A program made the translations under genes and the position numbers. Positions 34,901 to 43,939 of a stretch of 64,000 nucleotides of DNA are shown here, piece by piece (positions within the stretch are counted from its first letter, which is position 1; each line of letters starts with the position of its first letter). The notes below the pieces were generated by a model, which saw only the letters and a list, made by a program, of their open reading frames with translations, was not told where the DNA came from and did not search any database. The DNA lies in the NCBI GenBank assembly GCA_964408805.1, contig CAYPAV010000010.1:127105-191104 (forward strand), given 5' to 3'. Source of the DNA: CAYPAV01 sp964408805. Lineage in GTDB: Bacteria; Pseudomonadota; Alphaproteobacteria; UBA8366.

Positions 34901-35508
34901 TGGACCGAATCCAGGAACTCGGCCGCGAAGGCCCGGTAGGCGCGCGATCGACCCATGCTGTTTTCGTTGTCCCAGCGGTGAAAGATTTGCGGCGCCCACA
35001 AGGTGATCAACGCCGCCGCCAGCATGACCAGCGCCACCGGCCCATCGAGAAAGACCACGAAGGCGAAGATCAGCACCGGCGTCAGCGCGGCCACGAAAAG
35101 CTGCGGCAGGTATTGGCCGAAATAGACCTCGAGCTGTTCCACCCCGTCGATCATGGCGAGGATGGCATCGCCGGTACGTTCCAGCCCGAAATGCGCCGGA
35201 CCGAGTTCGGTCACCTTGTCGAAGACGATTGTCCGTAAATGGACCTGCACCCGGGCCGCGGTGTCGTGGGCGATCATCGTGCGGACATATTCCAAAACGC
35301 CCCGAATGATCATCACGATCGCAACGCCGATGAAGGGGAGAAGGAGTGCCTCCAGCGCGGCCCCCTGGAAGACCTTGGCGATCAGCCAACCGAGGAGGGC
35401 GAGCCGGGCAATGCCGAAGACGGTGGCCAGCACGCCGATCGCGACGGACGCCCAAATTCGCGCCCGCACGCCCTGCGTGAAGCCCCATAGCCGGCGATCG
35501 AAATACAT
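31918..35508 (-). CDS. Fused ABC exporter (TMD-NBD-TMD-NBD)
   Basis: 1196 residues joining two complete ABC exporter half-transporters. The first membrane domain (~residues 1-310) is followed by Walker A GPSGAGKSS, signature LSGGQRQRIA and Walker B ILVLDEALSAVD; the second membrane domain (~640-930) by GPSGAGKTT, LSGGQRQRVA and ILDEATSHLD. Both NBDs look catalytically complete. Membrane domain 1 resembles CydD-type subunits, and one polypeptide could replace the usual CydDC-like heterodimer, but the substrate is not known. The gene lies alone on the minus strand, head to tail after the cyclase regulator (105 bp gap). Confidence 0.9.
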   Translation of the reverse strand: MYFDRRLWGFTQGVRARIWASVAIGVLATVFGIARLALLGWLIAKVFQGAALEALLLPFIGVAIVMIIRGVLEYVRTMIAHDTAARVQVHLRTIVFDKVTELGPAHFGLERTGDAILAMIDGVEQLEVYFGQYLPQLFVAALTPVLIFAFVVFLDGPVALVMLAAALITLWAPQIFHRWDNENSMGRSRAYRAFAAEFLDSVQGLATLKSFGQSAARMAILKEKADAVFRSTMWVLATNSLSRGITDTGIAVGAAATLALGAYRVADGAMTLSALIMILMLGVEVFRPLRDMRSLMHNGMMAQASAQTIFQLLDSSPIVTDTAAAGPARKLAPTVEFDSVGFAYPGGRRTAHEDMTFQVAAGERIGFVGPSGAGKSSIVRLLLRFYDPDHGRVRIGGEDLRGLSFEEIRRNIAVVNQDTYLFHGTVEDNLRIGKPDATAVEIEAACRAANAHEFVEKLPNGYATVIGERGIRLSGGQRQRIAIARAILRDAPILVLDEALSAVDAENEAIIQDALDRLMVGRTTLIFAHRLSSVIGADRILVLDGGRIAEEGGHGELMERGGVYHRLMAAQAEETTEIDIEIGGGGALLTGESDGPTYSEEAQFAPTDAIVKAEGLGWLRAAAELMKHIRPYKAKLTLTFFLGVTRVLAFIGVGVVGALAAKAVKTGAPFEPFLIWLAVLAPLAGIFHWFESWVAHDMAFRLLAEMRIALFRKLDRLAPAYMVRRRTGDMVAMATHDVETVEFFFAHTIAPAVVAVLVPSLVVAGLIVFGWEMAAALAPFLLIVALSPFFMRKRVDELGSRAREALGELNAHAVDTIQGLSEIIAFQRVPERRLELIERTARHHRVRLPFFRDLTLQTNMLEVATGLGGLAVVIAGAGLVDAGALESGLLPMLTLLAMAAFLPISEIAHIGRQLADTLGSTRRLYAVDNEPVPVTDGTGVDQATNGTAIELDEVIFKYEAGNRHALHGARFQAPAGKTVALVGPSGAGKTTIAHLLMRFWDPGEGTIRLGGRDLRDFTLDDLRRRIALVAQDTYLFNDTLGANILIAKPNATESELAAALERAALGDFIEGLPDGLETPVGERGMRLSGGQRQRVAIARAFLKDAPVLILDEATSHLDAVNEQAVRGALEELMAERTTVVIAHRLSTVRNADMIVALNEGQVVETGTHAELLARGGLYAQLIAHQLAGASGRDAAE

Positions 35509-35613
35509 GTCCCGTTACCCTCGCTCGCTCGTACCTGAATACAATGTCGCGCGGATCGGAGACAGATCAAATTTCGGCCAAATTCGAAAGAATTTCGAGG
35601 CTTCACCTCCACC

Positions 35614-38600
35614 CTAATAATCGTCGAGCGCCTCCGCGAGGGCGGGGAGGGCGATTCGCATGCCGATCCGCTCTCCTTCGTCGTGAAGGTCTCGTAGGAC
35701 CTCCACCTTGTCGTCGTCGCGTCGCCCTTGCCCATGCGCCGCTAGCGCACGGCCGCGTCGGATGAAGTAATCGCTCCAAGGAAGCGGTTCCGTTGCCGTA
35801 TAGTCTTTGAGTTTGTCCGCGAACCGAAGCGCGGTCTCCCAATCGCCGCCCTGGAGGGCCGCATCCATGCCGTCGACGTAGAAGTGAAGGTAGTTGTGAC
35901 TGACACAGCCGAGATCCAAGAGCCGGTCGCCTTCCTCGAGGATTTCGCGCCGTCGCACCGGGTCACGGGCCGCGAGCGCCATGGCACCGAGGATCCACGG
36001 GCCGGCGAAGGTGATGTTCGTTTCGCGGCTGATCTCGAAAGCCTCCTCCAGAAGCGTCATCGCCGCCGGGCCGCCACCTTGCTCGGTCATGACGCGGCCG
36101 AGATGCCGCATGTTTTCGGCTTCGAAGCGTCGCGCGCCGAGCTGGCGGGCGATATCGATTGAACACTGGGCCGCGTCGCGAGACCCTTCCAAATCGGCTT
36201 GATCGAACAGGATGTAGGACATGATGCCGGAGGCAACCATTTCCGCCCGCTGATGTCCGATCGCCGCCGCCATTTTCCGAGCCGCGATGGTGTCCTCGAG
36301 TGCCGCGTCAAGTTCGTTGCGGTAGAGGTTGGTGGTGCCGCGCATATAGATGTTGGCGGCCTCGACCCGCGCGAGGCGCGCCTCGCGAGCCAGTATGATG
36401 CAGTCATCGAAATAGCCATGGGCCGTGATCATCTTGCCGCTTGCATAATTCGTATCGCCGAGCCCGCCAAGCGCCTGTGCCTCAAAGACGGCCGATTTCG
36501 CGGCTCGCGCATAGTCCAGCGCCAGTTCGTGCTGCTCACGACAACCGTCGAGGTCGCCCAGGGGAAAGAAGATATTGCCGCGAAGATGATGCAACTGGGC
36601 GAGTTCCAACGTCATTTCGGTCTTGTCGGCTCCCGATTCCGCCTGGTCGAGGATGTCGAAGGCGTCCTCGTAACGGTCGACCACCCGCATTGCGGCGGCA
36701 AGACCGAGCCGCGCGCGAAATCGGTCGGATTCGTCGGGGGCCAGGGTCAACGCTTCCTCATAGACGCCGATTGATCCCTGAATGTCGCCCATGTCCTGTA
36801 ACAGCTGGCCCTTCAGGCAGGTAAGGTGGAAGACCTCCGGTGTCCCGGCCGAGAGCTCGATCCCGCGTTCGACGAGGGGGATCGCGCGTTCGAATTCGAA
36901 CGCATCGTTGAGGGTGTCGGCGGCGCGGCGATAGGCGTCGGCGGCCTCCGGGTCCTCGGCACGGTCGAGATGCTCGGCCAAGAGAACGACCTCCCGGTCC
37001 CGGTACCAATCGGCGGCCGAGGCGTGCAGATTGCGCCGTTGCTCGCGCAGAAGCGCCCCATAGACGCCGTCGCGGATCAGGGCGTGGGCGAAGGAATAGC
37101 CGTCCTCGCTGGTCCGAACGAGCTGGCGGCCAAGCAATTCCGCGCAATCGTATTTCGGCGCATTCAGTACGTGGCGAAGCTGCTCGGCGGAAAATTCCTG
37201 GCCGATCACCGCCGCCGCCTGGACCGCCTGTTTGTCCTCGGCGCCGAGGCGGTCGACCTTGGAAAGGATCAGGCTCTGGATGGAGGCGGGGAGTTCGGCG
37301 TCCTCGCGGCGCAGCAACTGTTCCAGGTAAAAGGGACTTCCGGCCGCGCGTTCGAGACAGCCGCGCACGAATTCGGGATCGAGGTCCGGCAGATCGCGGG
37401 CCAGCGCGCTCGCCTCCTCGGGGCGAAGCGGCCCGAGATCGATGGTCGCCAAGGGGGCATTCCGCGCCGTCTCCCGCCAGCCGGCATCGATCGGATCGCC
37501 GTCGATTCGCGTGGTCATTAGCAGGACCGCTGCGGTCGAGCCGACCGTGGGCGTGATCGAGGCCAGATGTTCCAGCGTTATCCGGTCGGCCCAGTGAATA
37601 TCCTCGACGACAATGAACAACGGTCGAATCCGGGACAGATGCTCGACGAGACGGCTGGCAATGTCGCGGCGGCCCCGCTGGCGGGTCGCGTTGTCCATGG
37701 CGTCATGGACCGCTTGCAGAGTCGGCGGGTTCGGAAGGTCGAGAAATTCGTTTAGAAAGACCTGCTGGTTGGCCTCGACGGTCCCGTCCTCCACGACCCG
37801 ACTTGCGGCACTTTCTCGCGCCGCTGTGTCGCTCACCGCATCAATGCCCAGCAGGCCGGAGACGAGGGTCTGGAGCGTGTCGCGGGTGGCGCCCGTCCCA
37901 AAATCGACGAGTGCCGCCCGGTGACAGTCGAATTCAAAGCTCCGAGCAAGACCCTGGATTTCCTCGACGAGACGGGATTTTCCGATCCCCGCCTCACCCC
38001 GCAGCAAAACGGCGGAGCCGACCCCCGCGGTCACTACCTCGCGGAGAATGGCGGAGATCTGGGCGGTCTCGGCACGCCGGCCGACAAAGGAGGAATGTGC
38101 GTCGGTGTCATGCCCCTCCTTGATCGCGGTTGCCCGCCAGGCGCGCACCGGTGTGGCCACGCCCTTTACCGCGACCTCGCCCATCTCAGCGCATTCGATG
38201 CGCGGCGCCACTTGATCACGGACATCGTCGGAAATCACCGTTTCGCCGGGCGAGGCCAAGCCGTTTAGACGCGATGCGAGATTGGCTGCGATACCGGTGA
38301 CCGCATAGTCGGGGATGTCGTCGGGGGAAATGTCGAGCTGACCCGCGACCACGACCTCGCCGCTGGCGATCCCGACATGGATCTTGAGCGGTCGCTTCGA
38401 GACTTCGCTTAAGTCGTCCATCGCCGCGTGCGCCGCGAGGGCCGCCTGGACGGCGCGGAGCGGATCGTCGCCATGGGTCACTGGAGCCCCGAAGAGCGCC
38501 ATCACCTCGTCGCCAACATGGCGGTGCACCGTGCCGCCGTGGGAGACCACGATCTCGTCGATCGAATGGAGAACACGGCCCGTCAGCTCGTGCAGTTCCT

Positions 38601-38886
38601 CCGCATCCAGCGTGGTCGCAAGCTCGGTGTAGCCCGACAGGTCCGCGAAGAAAATCGTCACTTGCCGCCGGTCGGCCGGAACCGTTTGCACCGCCATTGG
38701 AGAGGCCGAACCAAGCGTCTCGATGGCCGCCAGAAGCTTCTTTCGATGCCCGAGCGAAGCGATGCCCAATTCCTTCAAGTCTTCCGCCGTCAAATCGGCT
38801 AGAAGGTCGTGATCGATATCGTTGTTACGGAATGCGTCGGTGTATTGCGCCAGCCCGAGCGCGTTGAGCCAATCCTCGACATCCAT
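35614..38886 (-). CDS. SAM domain-adenylate cyclase-ATPase-TPR regulator
   Basis: 1090 residues from the ATG at 38886 (GGAG seven bases upstream). Domains in order: an N-terminal SAM domain (WLNALGLAQYTDAFRNNDID, LKELGIASLGHRKKLLAAI); a class III cyclase domain with metal Asp in IFFADLSGYT and HVGDEVMALFG; an AAA/STAND ATPase with Walker A GEAGIGKSRL and VVEDIHWAD; and a long helical TPR-like C-terminal half (residues ~620-1090). Such proteins couple cyclase output to an NTP-driven switch. The signal and target are unknown. Confidence 0.92.
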   Translation of the reverse strand: MDVEDWLNALGLAQYTDAFRNNDIDHDLLADLTAEDLKELGIASLGHRKKLLAAIETLGSASPMAVQTVPADRRQVTIFFADLSGYTELATTLDAEELHELTGRVLHSIDEIVVSHGGTVHRHVGDEVMALFGAPVTHGDDPLRAVQAALAAHAAMDDLSEVSKRPLKIHVGIASGEVVVAGQLDISPDDIPDYAVTGIAANLASRLNGLASPGETVISDDVRDQVAPRIECAEMGEVAVKGVATPVRAWRATAIKEGHDTDAHSSFVGRRAETAQISAILREVVTAGVGSAVLLRGEAGIGKSRLVEEIQGLARSFEFDCHRAALVDFGTGATRDTLQTLVSGLLGIDAVSDTAARESAASRVVEDGTVEANQQVFLNEFLDLPNPPTLQAVHDAMDNATRQRGRRDIASRLVEHLSRIRPLFIVVEDIHWADRITLEHLASITPTVGSTAAVLLMTTRIDGDPIDAGWRETARNAPLATIDLGPLRPEEASALARDLPDLDPEFVRGCLERAAGSPFYLEQLLRREDAELPASIQSLILSKVDRLGAEDKQAVQAAAVIGQEFSAEQLRHVLNAPKYDCAELLGRQLVRTSEDGYSFAHALIRDGVYGALLREQRRNLHASAADWYRDREVVLLAEHLDRAEDPEAADAYRRAADTLNDAFEFERAIPLVERGIELSAGTPEVFHLTCLKGQLLQDMGDIQGSIGVYEEALTLAPDESDRFRARLGLAAAMRVVDRYEDAFDILDQAESGADKTEMTLELAQLHHLRGNIFFPLGDLDGCREQHELALDYARAAKSAVFEAQALGGLGDTNYASGKMITAHGYFDDCIILAREARLARVEAANIYMRGTTNLYRNELDAALEDTIAARKMAAAIGHQRAEMVASGIMSYILFDQADLEGSRDAAQCSIDIARQLGARRFEAENMRHLGRVMTEQGGGPAAMTLLEEAFEISRETNITFAGPWILGAMALAARDPVRRREILEEGDRLLDLGCVSHNYLHFYVDGMDAALQGGDWETALRFADKLKDYTATEPLPWSDYFIRRGRALAAHGQGRRDDDKVEVLRDLHDEGERIGMRIALPALAEALDDY

Positions 38887-38995
38887 CAAGTTTCTCCGGG
38901 AGTCCGACGGTCGATTTGCTGCGAATATTTAACTTTTAAATCAGCCGGGAACTCCTGTATACCCACGCATCCCAGAGGCGGCGCGGGGCGATTCC

Positions 38996-40147
38996 ATGGC
39001 GGCCGGTCCGGATTCCGATATGTACGAAAAGATCGATCGTTTTCTGCGCGAGAAGCGGCCCGAGACACCGTGTCTCGTGGTCGATCTCGATATCGTGTCG
39101 GAGAAATATCGCGCCTTGGCCGCGGGTCTGCCGATGGTCGACATCTATTACGCGGTGAAGGCCAACCCCGCGCCGGAAATCTTGTCGCTCTTGGTTGGGC
39201 TCGGGGCTCATTTCGACATCGCCGCGCCAGCCGAACTCGAAGCTTGTCTCGTCGCCGGCGCGCTCCCGGGTCGCCTATCCTACGGGCACACGATCAAGAA
39301 GGAGCGGGATATCGAAATGGCGGCGAGCCGCGGGGTCGACCTCTTCGCCTTCGACAGCGAGGCGGAACTATTGAAACTGGCGCGCGCCGCACCCGGGAGC
39401 CGCGTCTTCTGCCGGATCATCATGCTGACCGAGGGCGCCGATTGGCCACTCTCTCGGAAGTTCGGTTGCGAGGTCGAGATGGCCCACGACCTGTTGCTGA
39501 AGGCGGGCGATCTCGGCTTGCGGCCGCACGGCGTCTCCTTTCATGTCGGCTCGCAACAGACCGATCCCGATCAATGGGAAATCGCGGTCGCCGAGACGGC
39601 GATGCTGTTCACCCGGTTGGAGGCGGCGGGGGTAAAGCCGGAGATGATCAATCTCGGCGGCGGCTTTCCGGCGCGTTATCGATCCGACGTGCCCGATGTC
39701 GATCGCTATGGGGCGGCTATCCTGGCGGCGATCCGAAAGCATTTCGGCAACAAGCCGCCGGCGATGATCATCGAGCCGGGCCGCGGCCTCGTCGGCGATG
39801 CCGGCGTGATCCAAAGCGAGGTCGTGCTGATCTCGAAGAAGGGGTACGACGACGAACCGCGCTGGGTCTATCTCGATATCGGCAAGTTCGGCGGCCTGCC
39901 GGAAACAATTGGCGAGGCCATCAAATACCGCATCCGGACCCCTCGTGACGGCGCCGCCACGCCCGCGATCCTCGCCGGTCCGACATGCGAGGAGCTTGAT
40001 GTCCTCTATGAGCACGACAAATACGAGTTGCCGCTCGACCTCGAGATCGGTGACCGCATCGAGTTCTTGAGTGCCGGCGCCTATAGCTGGTCCTATTCCT
40101 CTGTCGGTTTCAACGGTATGCCGCCGCTTCGCCGGTATTTCGTCTGA
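38996..40147 (+). CDS. Type III PLP-dependent ornithine/lysine decarboxylase
   Basis: 383 residues, fold III decarboxylase. The PLP lysine is Lys55 in YYAVKANP. VSFHVGSQQ, NLGGGFPA, IEPGRGLVGDAGV and the active-site Cys in GPTCEELDVLYE are present, and the C-terminal GAYSWSYSSVGFNG matches the alphaproteobacterial ODC/LDC group. It makes putrescine or cadaverine in the cytosol. The start is uncertain: an in-frame ATG eight codons downstream is possible. The gene is divergent from the cyclase regulator. Ornithine versus lysine specificity cannot be settled. Confidence 0.93.
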   Translation: MAAGPDSDMYEKIDRFLREKRPETPCLVVDLDIVSEKYRALAAGLPMVDIYYAVKANPAPEILSLLVGLGAHFDIAAPAELEACLVAGALPGRLSYGHTIKKERDIEMAASRGVDLFAFDSEAELLKLARAAPGSRVFCRIIMLTEGADWPLSRKFGCEVEMAHDLLLKAGDLGLRPHGVSFHVGSQQTDPDQWEIAVAETAMLFTRLEAAGVKPEMINLGGGFPARYRSDVPDVDRYGAAILAAIRKHFGNKPPAMIIEPGRGLVGDAGVIQSEVVLISKKGYDDEPRWVYLDIGKFGGLPETIGEAIKYRIRTPRDGAATPAILAGPTCEELDVLYEHDKYELPLDLEIGDRIEFLSAGAYSWSYSSVGFNGMPPLRRYFV

Positions 40148-40198
40148 CGGTTCCCCGCACGCTTCCACCTCTCGCAGCGACCCATTAGGGTGAGCGCC

Positions 40199-42574
40199 AT
40201 GAAACGACGTTGGGTCAAATGGGGAGGCGTGGTGCTGGCGTTGATCGCGGCGGCGCCGATCGGCGGATATTTATGGTTGCGCACGTCGCTCCCGCAGACG
40301 ACGGGCGAGCTTGTACTGCGGGGCTTCGCGGCGCCGGTCGAGATAATGCGCGATGGGAACGGGGTGCCGCATATCTTCGCCAAGAACGCCGCCGATGCCT
40401 ATCGGGCGCTCGGATTCGTCCATGCCCAGGACCGGCTCTGGCAGATGGAGATGATGCGCCGCGCGGGTGCGGGCCGATTGTCGGAAATTCTCGGCGAGCC
40501 GACCTTGCGCGCCGATCGTTTCATGCGAACGCTAGGACTCTATCAGCTTGCGGAGAAGCAAATTCAACGCCTCCCCAAGGGCCCGCGCGAGGCGCTCGAG
40601 GCCTATAGCGCGGGCGTGAACGCCTATCTGGCAAATCATGGCGGTGCCTGGCCGCTTGAATTCGAGCTGTTGGGTCATGCACCCGAGCCCTGGCGGCCGG
40701 TCGACTCGCTCCTTTGGGGAAAATTGATGGGCATACGGCTCGCCACCGGCTGGTGGGGGGATTTGACGCGCGCGCGCCTGCTGCGCCGCGTCGGCGCCGA
40801 TCGCCTGCGCGAACTCTTTCCGGCCGAGCCGCTGGGAACTGCCTCCGCCGCCCTAGAAGGGTTGCCGCTCGGCGAGCTTGCGAACGGTATTCCCGATTGG
40901 TTGATATCCGATAGCGCCTCCAATGCTTGGGTTTTGTCGGGGGCCCGGACGCAAAGCGGCAAACCGATCCTCGCCAACGATCCGCACCTGGGCTTCGCGG
41001 CGCCGGGGGTCTGGTATCTGGCGCGCCTGGTCACGCCGAACTGGGAGCGCGTCGGCGTGACGGCACCCGGCGTGCCGCTGACGATCCTGGGGCACAACGG
41101 CAAGATCGCATGGGGGATGACGAGTACCGGCGGCGATACCGACGATCTATTCGTCGAGGCCCTGCTCGGCGACGATCCCACGCGTTATTTGACACCCGAG
41201 GGGCCCAAGCTTTTTCGGACCCGAACGGAAATCATCAATGTTCACGAAGGCGACCCCGAGACGTTGAACGTCCGCGAGACCCGGCATGGCCCGGTCATCT
41301 CGGATATTCTGGCGCCCGCGAAGTTCATCGCCGGCAAAGACCGCGTCGTCGTCCTGGCTTCGACGGTTCTGGACCCGAACGACCGCACCGCGGAAGCGCT
41401 CTTCGGGATCAATCGGGCGACGACGAGCGCGGACCTTATCGAAGTCTCCCGACTGGTTGGCGCGCCGTTGCAGAACCTTTTCGTCGCCGATTTGGCGGGT
41501 GATATCGCGATGATCGTGGCGGGACGCGTTCCGATACGCCGCGCGGGAAACGGAAATCTGCCGGTGCCGGGCCTCCATGGCCGCTTCGATTGGTCGGGCG
41601 ATCGCCCGCGCGAGACGTTGCCGGTGACCAGGAACCCCGCGAACGGCCTGATCGCCAATGCCAACCAAGACCCGGGATCGACCAAGTCGGGCGATCCGCT
41701 GTCCTGGTATTGGCCGGCCGGTTACCGTGTCGAGCGTATTCGGGAGCGATTGGGGAGTACGCGCGATCATCGAATCGAGGATAGCCGGACGCTGCAGATG
41801 GACAGCTATTCTGGCGCCGCGCGCCGGCTATTGCCGCATCTCCTTCGCGTCGAGCCCCGTGGTCCGGCCGCGAAGACGGCCCATCGCTTGCTCACCGCCT
41901 GGGATTACCGAATGCGCCGCGGCCGGCCGGAGCCGTTGATCTATGCGGCCTGGTTGCGTCATTTGATGTGGACCCTGACGGCGGATGAGCTCGGTCCCGA
42001 CTTCGCCGCCTACAATCGGCCGCGTCCGCGTTTCGTCGTTGCGGCGTTAACCAAGCACGAGACATGGTGCGACGACGTCACGACGACCCCGCGCGAGGAT
42101 TGCGGCGGCCGTGTTCGCCTCGCCCTTCGCCGCGCCTTGGCTGAGTTGACCGAACGATTTGGCGAGGAGATCGAGGAATGGCGTTGGGGCGCCGCGCACC
42201 GGGCGGTCTTTCCCCACCGGATTCTGCGCCACGTACCCATCCTCGGCGGGTTGGCCGCCGGCAGTATCGAGAGCGACGGCGGCGACCATACCCTCAATCG
42301 CGGCCAGACCGGCGGAAAGGAGCCGGATCCCTACCGACACACTCATGGCGCCGGCTTTCGCGCGGTCTACGACTTGGCGGCACTCGGCGAGAGCAGGTTC
42401 TCGCTCGCGACCGGGCAGTCGGGAAACCCGTTGTCGTCCCGTTACATGGAGTTCTTGCGGCGATGGCGCGATGGCCGGTATATCCGGATAACGGGCGATA
42501 GGGCCACACTCCGCGCGGCCGGCGCGGACGTCCTGACGATTCGCCCCCGATACGAAGGTATAAAATCACAGTGA
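40199..42574 (+). CDS. Penicillin acylase family Ntn-hydrolase
   Basis: About 791 residues. An N-terminal basic plus hydrophobic stretch (RRWVKWGGVVLALIAAAPI) is a signal peptide or anchor. The precursor should be cut before Ser241 in SNAWVLSG, the Ntn nucleophile of the beta chain; HNGKIAWGMTS, NRATTSADLIEVSR and the Asn/Asp-rich C-terminal domain fit the family. Such enzymes hydrolyse acyl amides, including beta-lactam or acyl-homoserine lactone side chains, in the periplasm. The ATG at 40199 has AGG nine bases upstream. The stop overlaps the GTG of the next gene by 4 bp. Confidence 0.92.
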   Translation: MKRRWVKWGGVVLALIAAAPIGGYLWLRTSLPQTTGELVLRGFAAPVEIMRDGNGVPHIFAKNAADAYRALGFVHAQDRLWQMEMMRRAGAGRLSEILGEPTLRADRFMRTLGLYQLAEKQIQRLPKGPREALEAYSAGVNAYLANHGGAWPLEFELLGHAPEPWRPVDSLLWGKLMGIRLATGWWGDLTRARLLRRVGADRLRELFPAEPLGTASAALEGLPLGELANGIPDWLISDSASNAWVLSGARTQSGKPILANDPHLGFAAPGVWYLARLVTPNWERVGVTAPGVPLTILGHNGKIAWGMTSTGGDTDDLFVEALLGDDPTRYLTPEGPKLFRTRTEIINVHEGDPETLNVRETRHGPVISDILAPAKFIAGKDRVVVLASTVLDPNDRTAEALFGINRATTSADLIEVSRLVGAPLQNLFVADLAGDIAMIVAGRVPIRRAGNGNLPVPGLHGRFDWSGDRPRETLPVTRNPANGLIANANQDPGSTKSGDPLSWYWPAGYRVERIRERLGSTRDHRIEDSRTLQMDSYSGAARRLLPHLLRVEPRGPAAKTAHRLLTAWDYRMRRGRPEPLIYAAWLRHLMWTLTADELGPDFAAYNRPRPRFVVAALTKHETWCDDVTTTPREDCGGRVRLALRRALAELTERFGEEIEEWRWGAAHRAVFPHRILRHVPILGGLAAGSIESDGGDHTLNRGQTGGKEPDPYRHTHGAGFRAVYDLAALGESRFSLATGQSGNPLSSRYMEFLRRWRDGRYIRITGDRATLRAAGADVLTIRPRYEGIKSQ

Positions 42575-43791
42575 CCGTGACACCCGCCGATATTAAAGCC
42601 GCCGCCCAAACCATCGAGGGCGAAGTCATCCGAACGCCGACGGTCCGGTCGGGCGGGCTTTCCGATCTCACCGGGGCGGACATCTTTCTCAAGCTCGAAA
42701 CTCTGCAGCGGACCGGATCTTTCAAGGACCGGGGGGCGCTCGTCAAACTGCGCGGCCTATCAACGGAAGCGGCGGCGCGCGGCGTGATCGCGATATCGGC
42801 CGGAAATCATGCCCAGGGCGTGGCCTATCACGCGGCGCGCCTTGGCATGGCGGCCACGATCGTCATGCCGAAAGCGACACCCTTCTCCAAGGTGCGGCGG
42901 ACAGAGGGGTTCGGCGCACGGGTGGTGCTGGAGGGAGAGACGCTGACCGAAGCGGAGCCCCGCGCCGACGAAATCGCGCGGCGGGACGAACTCACCTTCG
43001 TTCATCCTTATGACGACCCGGATATCATCGCGGGCCAGGGGACCGTGGGGCTTGAGATGCTCGAGGATGTTCCCGATCTCGATGCGATCGTCGTGCCGAT
43101 CGGAGGCGGTGGCATCATCTCCGGTGTCGCCACAATGGCGAAGTCGATGAAGCCCGCGATCGAGATCGTCGGCGTCGAGGCGGCGCTCTATCCCTCGATG
43201 CATCAATCCATCAACGGCTTGGCGGAAACCTCGGGCGGCGAGACGATCGCCGAGGGCATTGCCGTCAAGGCGCCGGGCCGGCTGACGCGTGTCATTGTCG
43301 CCGATCTCGTCGACGGAATTTGCCTCATCGATGAATTGGCCCTGGAGAGCGCGGTGCAGGCGATGGTCGAGACGGGAAAGATTGTCGTCGAGGGGGCGGG
43401 GGCCGCCTCACTGGCGGCGGTGCTTGCGGATCCGGCTCGGTTTGCCGGCCGGCGGGTCGGCCTCGTGGTGACCGGCGCCAACATCGATTCGCGGCTTTTA
43501 TCCTCGATACTGCTCCGCGGCATGGTTCGGCTCGGCCGCATGGCCCGACTTCGGGTCGAAATTTCGGATCAGCCGGGCATACTTGCCCAAGTCGCGCAGC
43601 AGATCGGCGAAGCCGGCGGCAATATCGTGGAAATTTACCACCAACGCATGTTCTACGATGTGCCGGTGAAATTGGCGGAAGCCGATATCGTCTTGGAATC
43701 CCGCGATTCCGAACACGTAAAGGCGATCATCACACGTTTGGCGGAGGCGGGTTTCAGGGCGCGGCGACTGGACGATACCATGAGCGACTGA
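42571..43791 (+). CDS. Threonine ammonia-lyase with ACT domain
   Basis: 406 residues from a GTG start in a GTGA overlap with the acylase gene. The N-terminal PLP domain carries QRTGSFKDRGA with Lys52, AISAGNHAQGVAYHA and the glycine loop PIGGGGIISGVA. The C-terminal ~75 residues (RLRVEISDQPGILAQVAQQI to HVKAIITRLAEAGF) form an ACT-like regulatory domain. It deaminates threonine (or serine) to an oxoacid, feeding isoleucine synthesis or catabolism; the length matches the TdcB/catabolic-like group with ACT. Translationally coupled to the acylase gene. Confidence 0.93.
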   Translation: MTVTPADIKAAAQTIEGEVIRTPTVRSGGLSDLTGADIFLKLETLQRTGSFKDRGALVKLRGLSTEAAARGVIAISAGNHAQGVAYHAARLGMAATIVMPKATPFSKVRRTEGFGARVVLEGETLTEAEPRADEIARRDELTFVHPYDDPDIIAGQGTVGLEMLEDVPDLDAIVVPIGGGGIISGVATMAKSMKPAIEIVGVEAALYPSMHQSINGLAETSGGETIAEGIAVKAPGRLTRVIVADLVDGICLIDELALESAVQAMVETGKIVVEGAGAASLAAVLADPARFAGRRVGLVVTGANIDSRLLSSILLRGMVRLGRMARLRVEISDQPGILAQVAQQIGEAGGNIVEIYHQRMFYDVPVKLAEADIVLESRDSEHVKAIITRLAEAGFRARRLDDTMSD

Positions 43792-43939
43792 TGAGAAGGT
43801 CGAAGGGGCCATAAATATTTCAATCACGGCCAAGTTGTTCCATATTGAGGAAATTGGGGTTGAATTTCCGCTTGGGAAATCTTGGACTTTCCGGCAAATG
43901 ATGCATACTTTCGTACGTCGATGAACTAGGGAACTCGGA

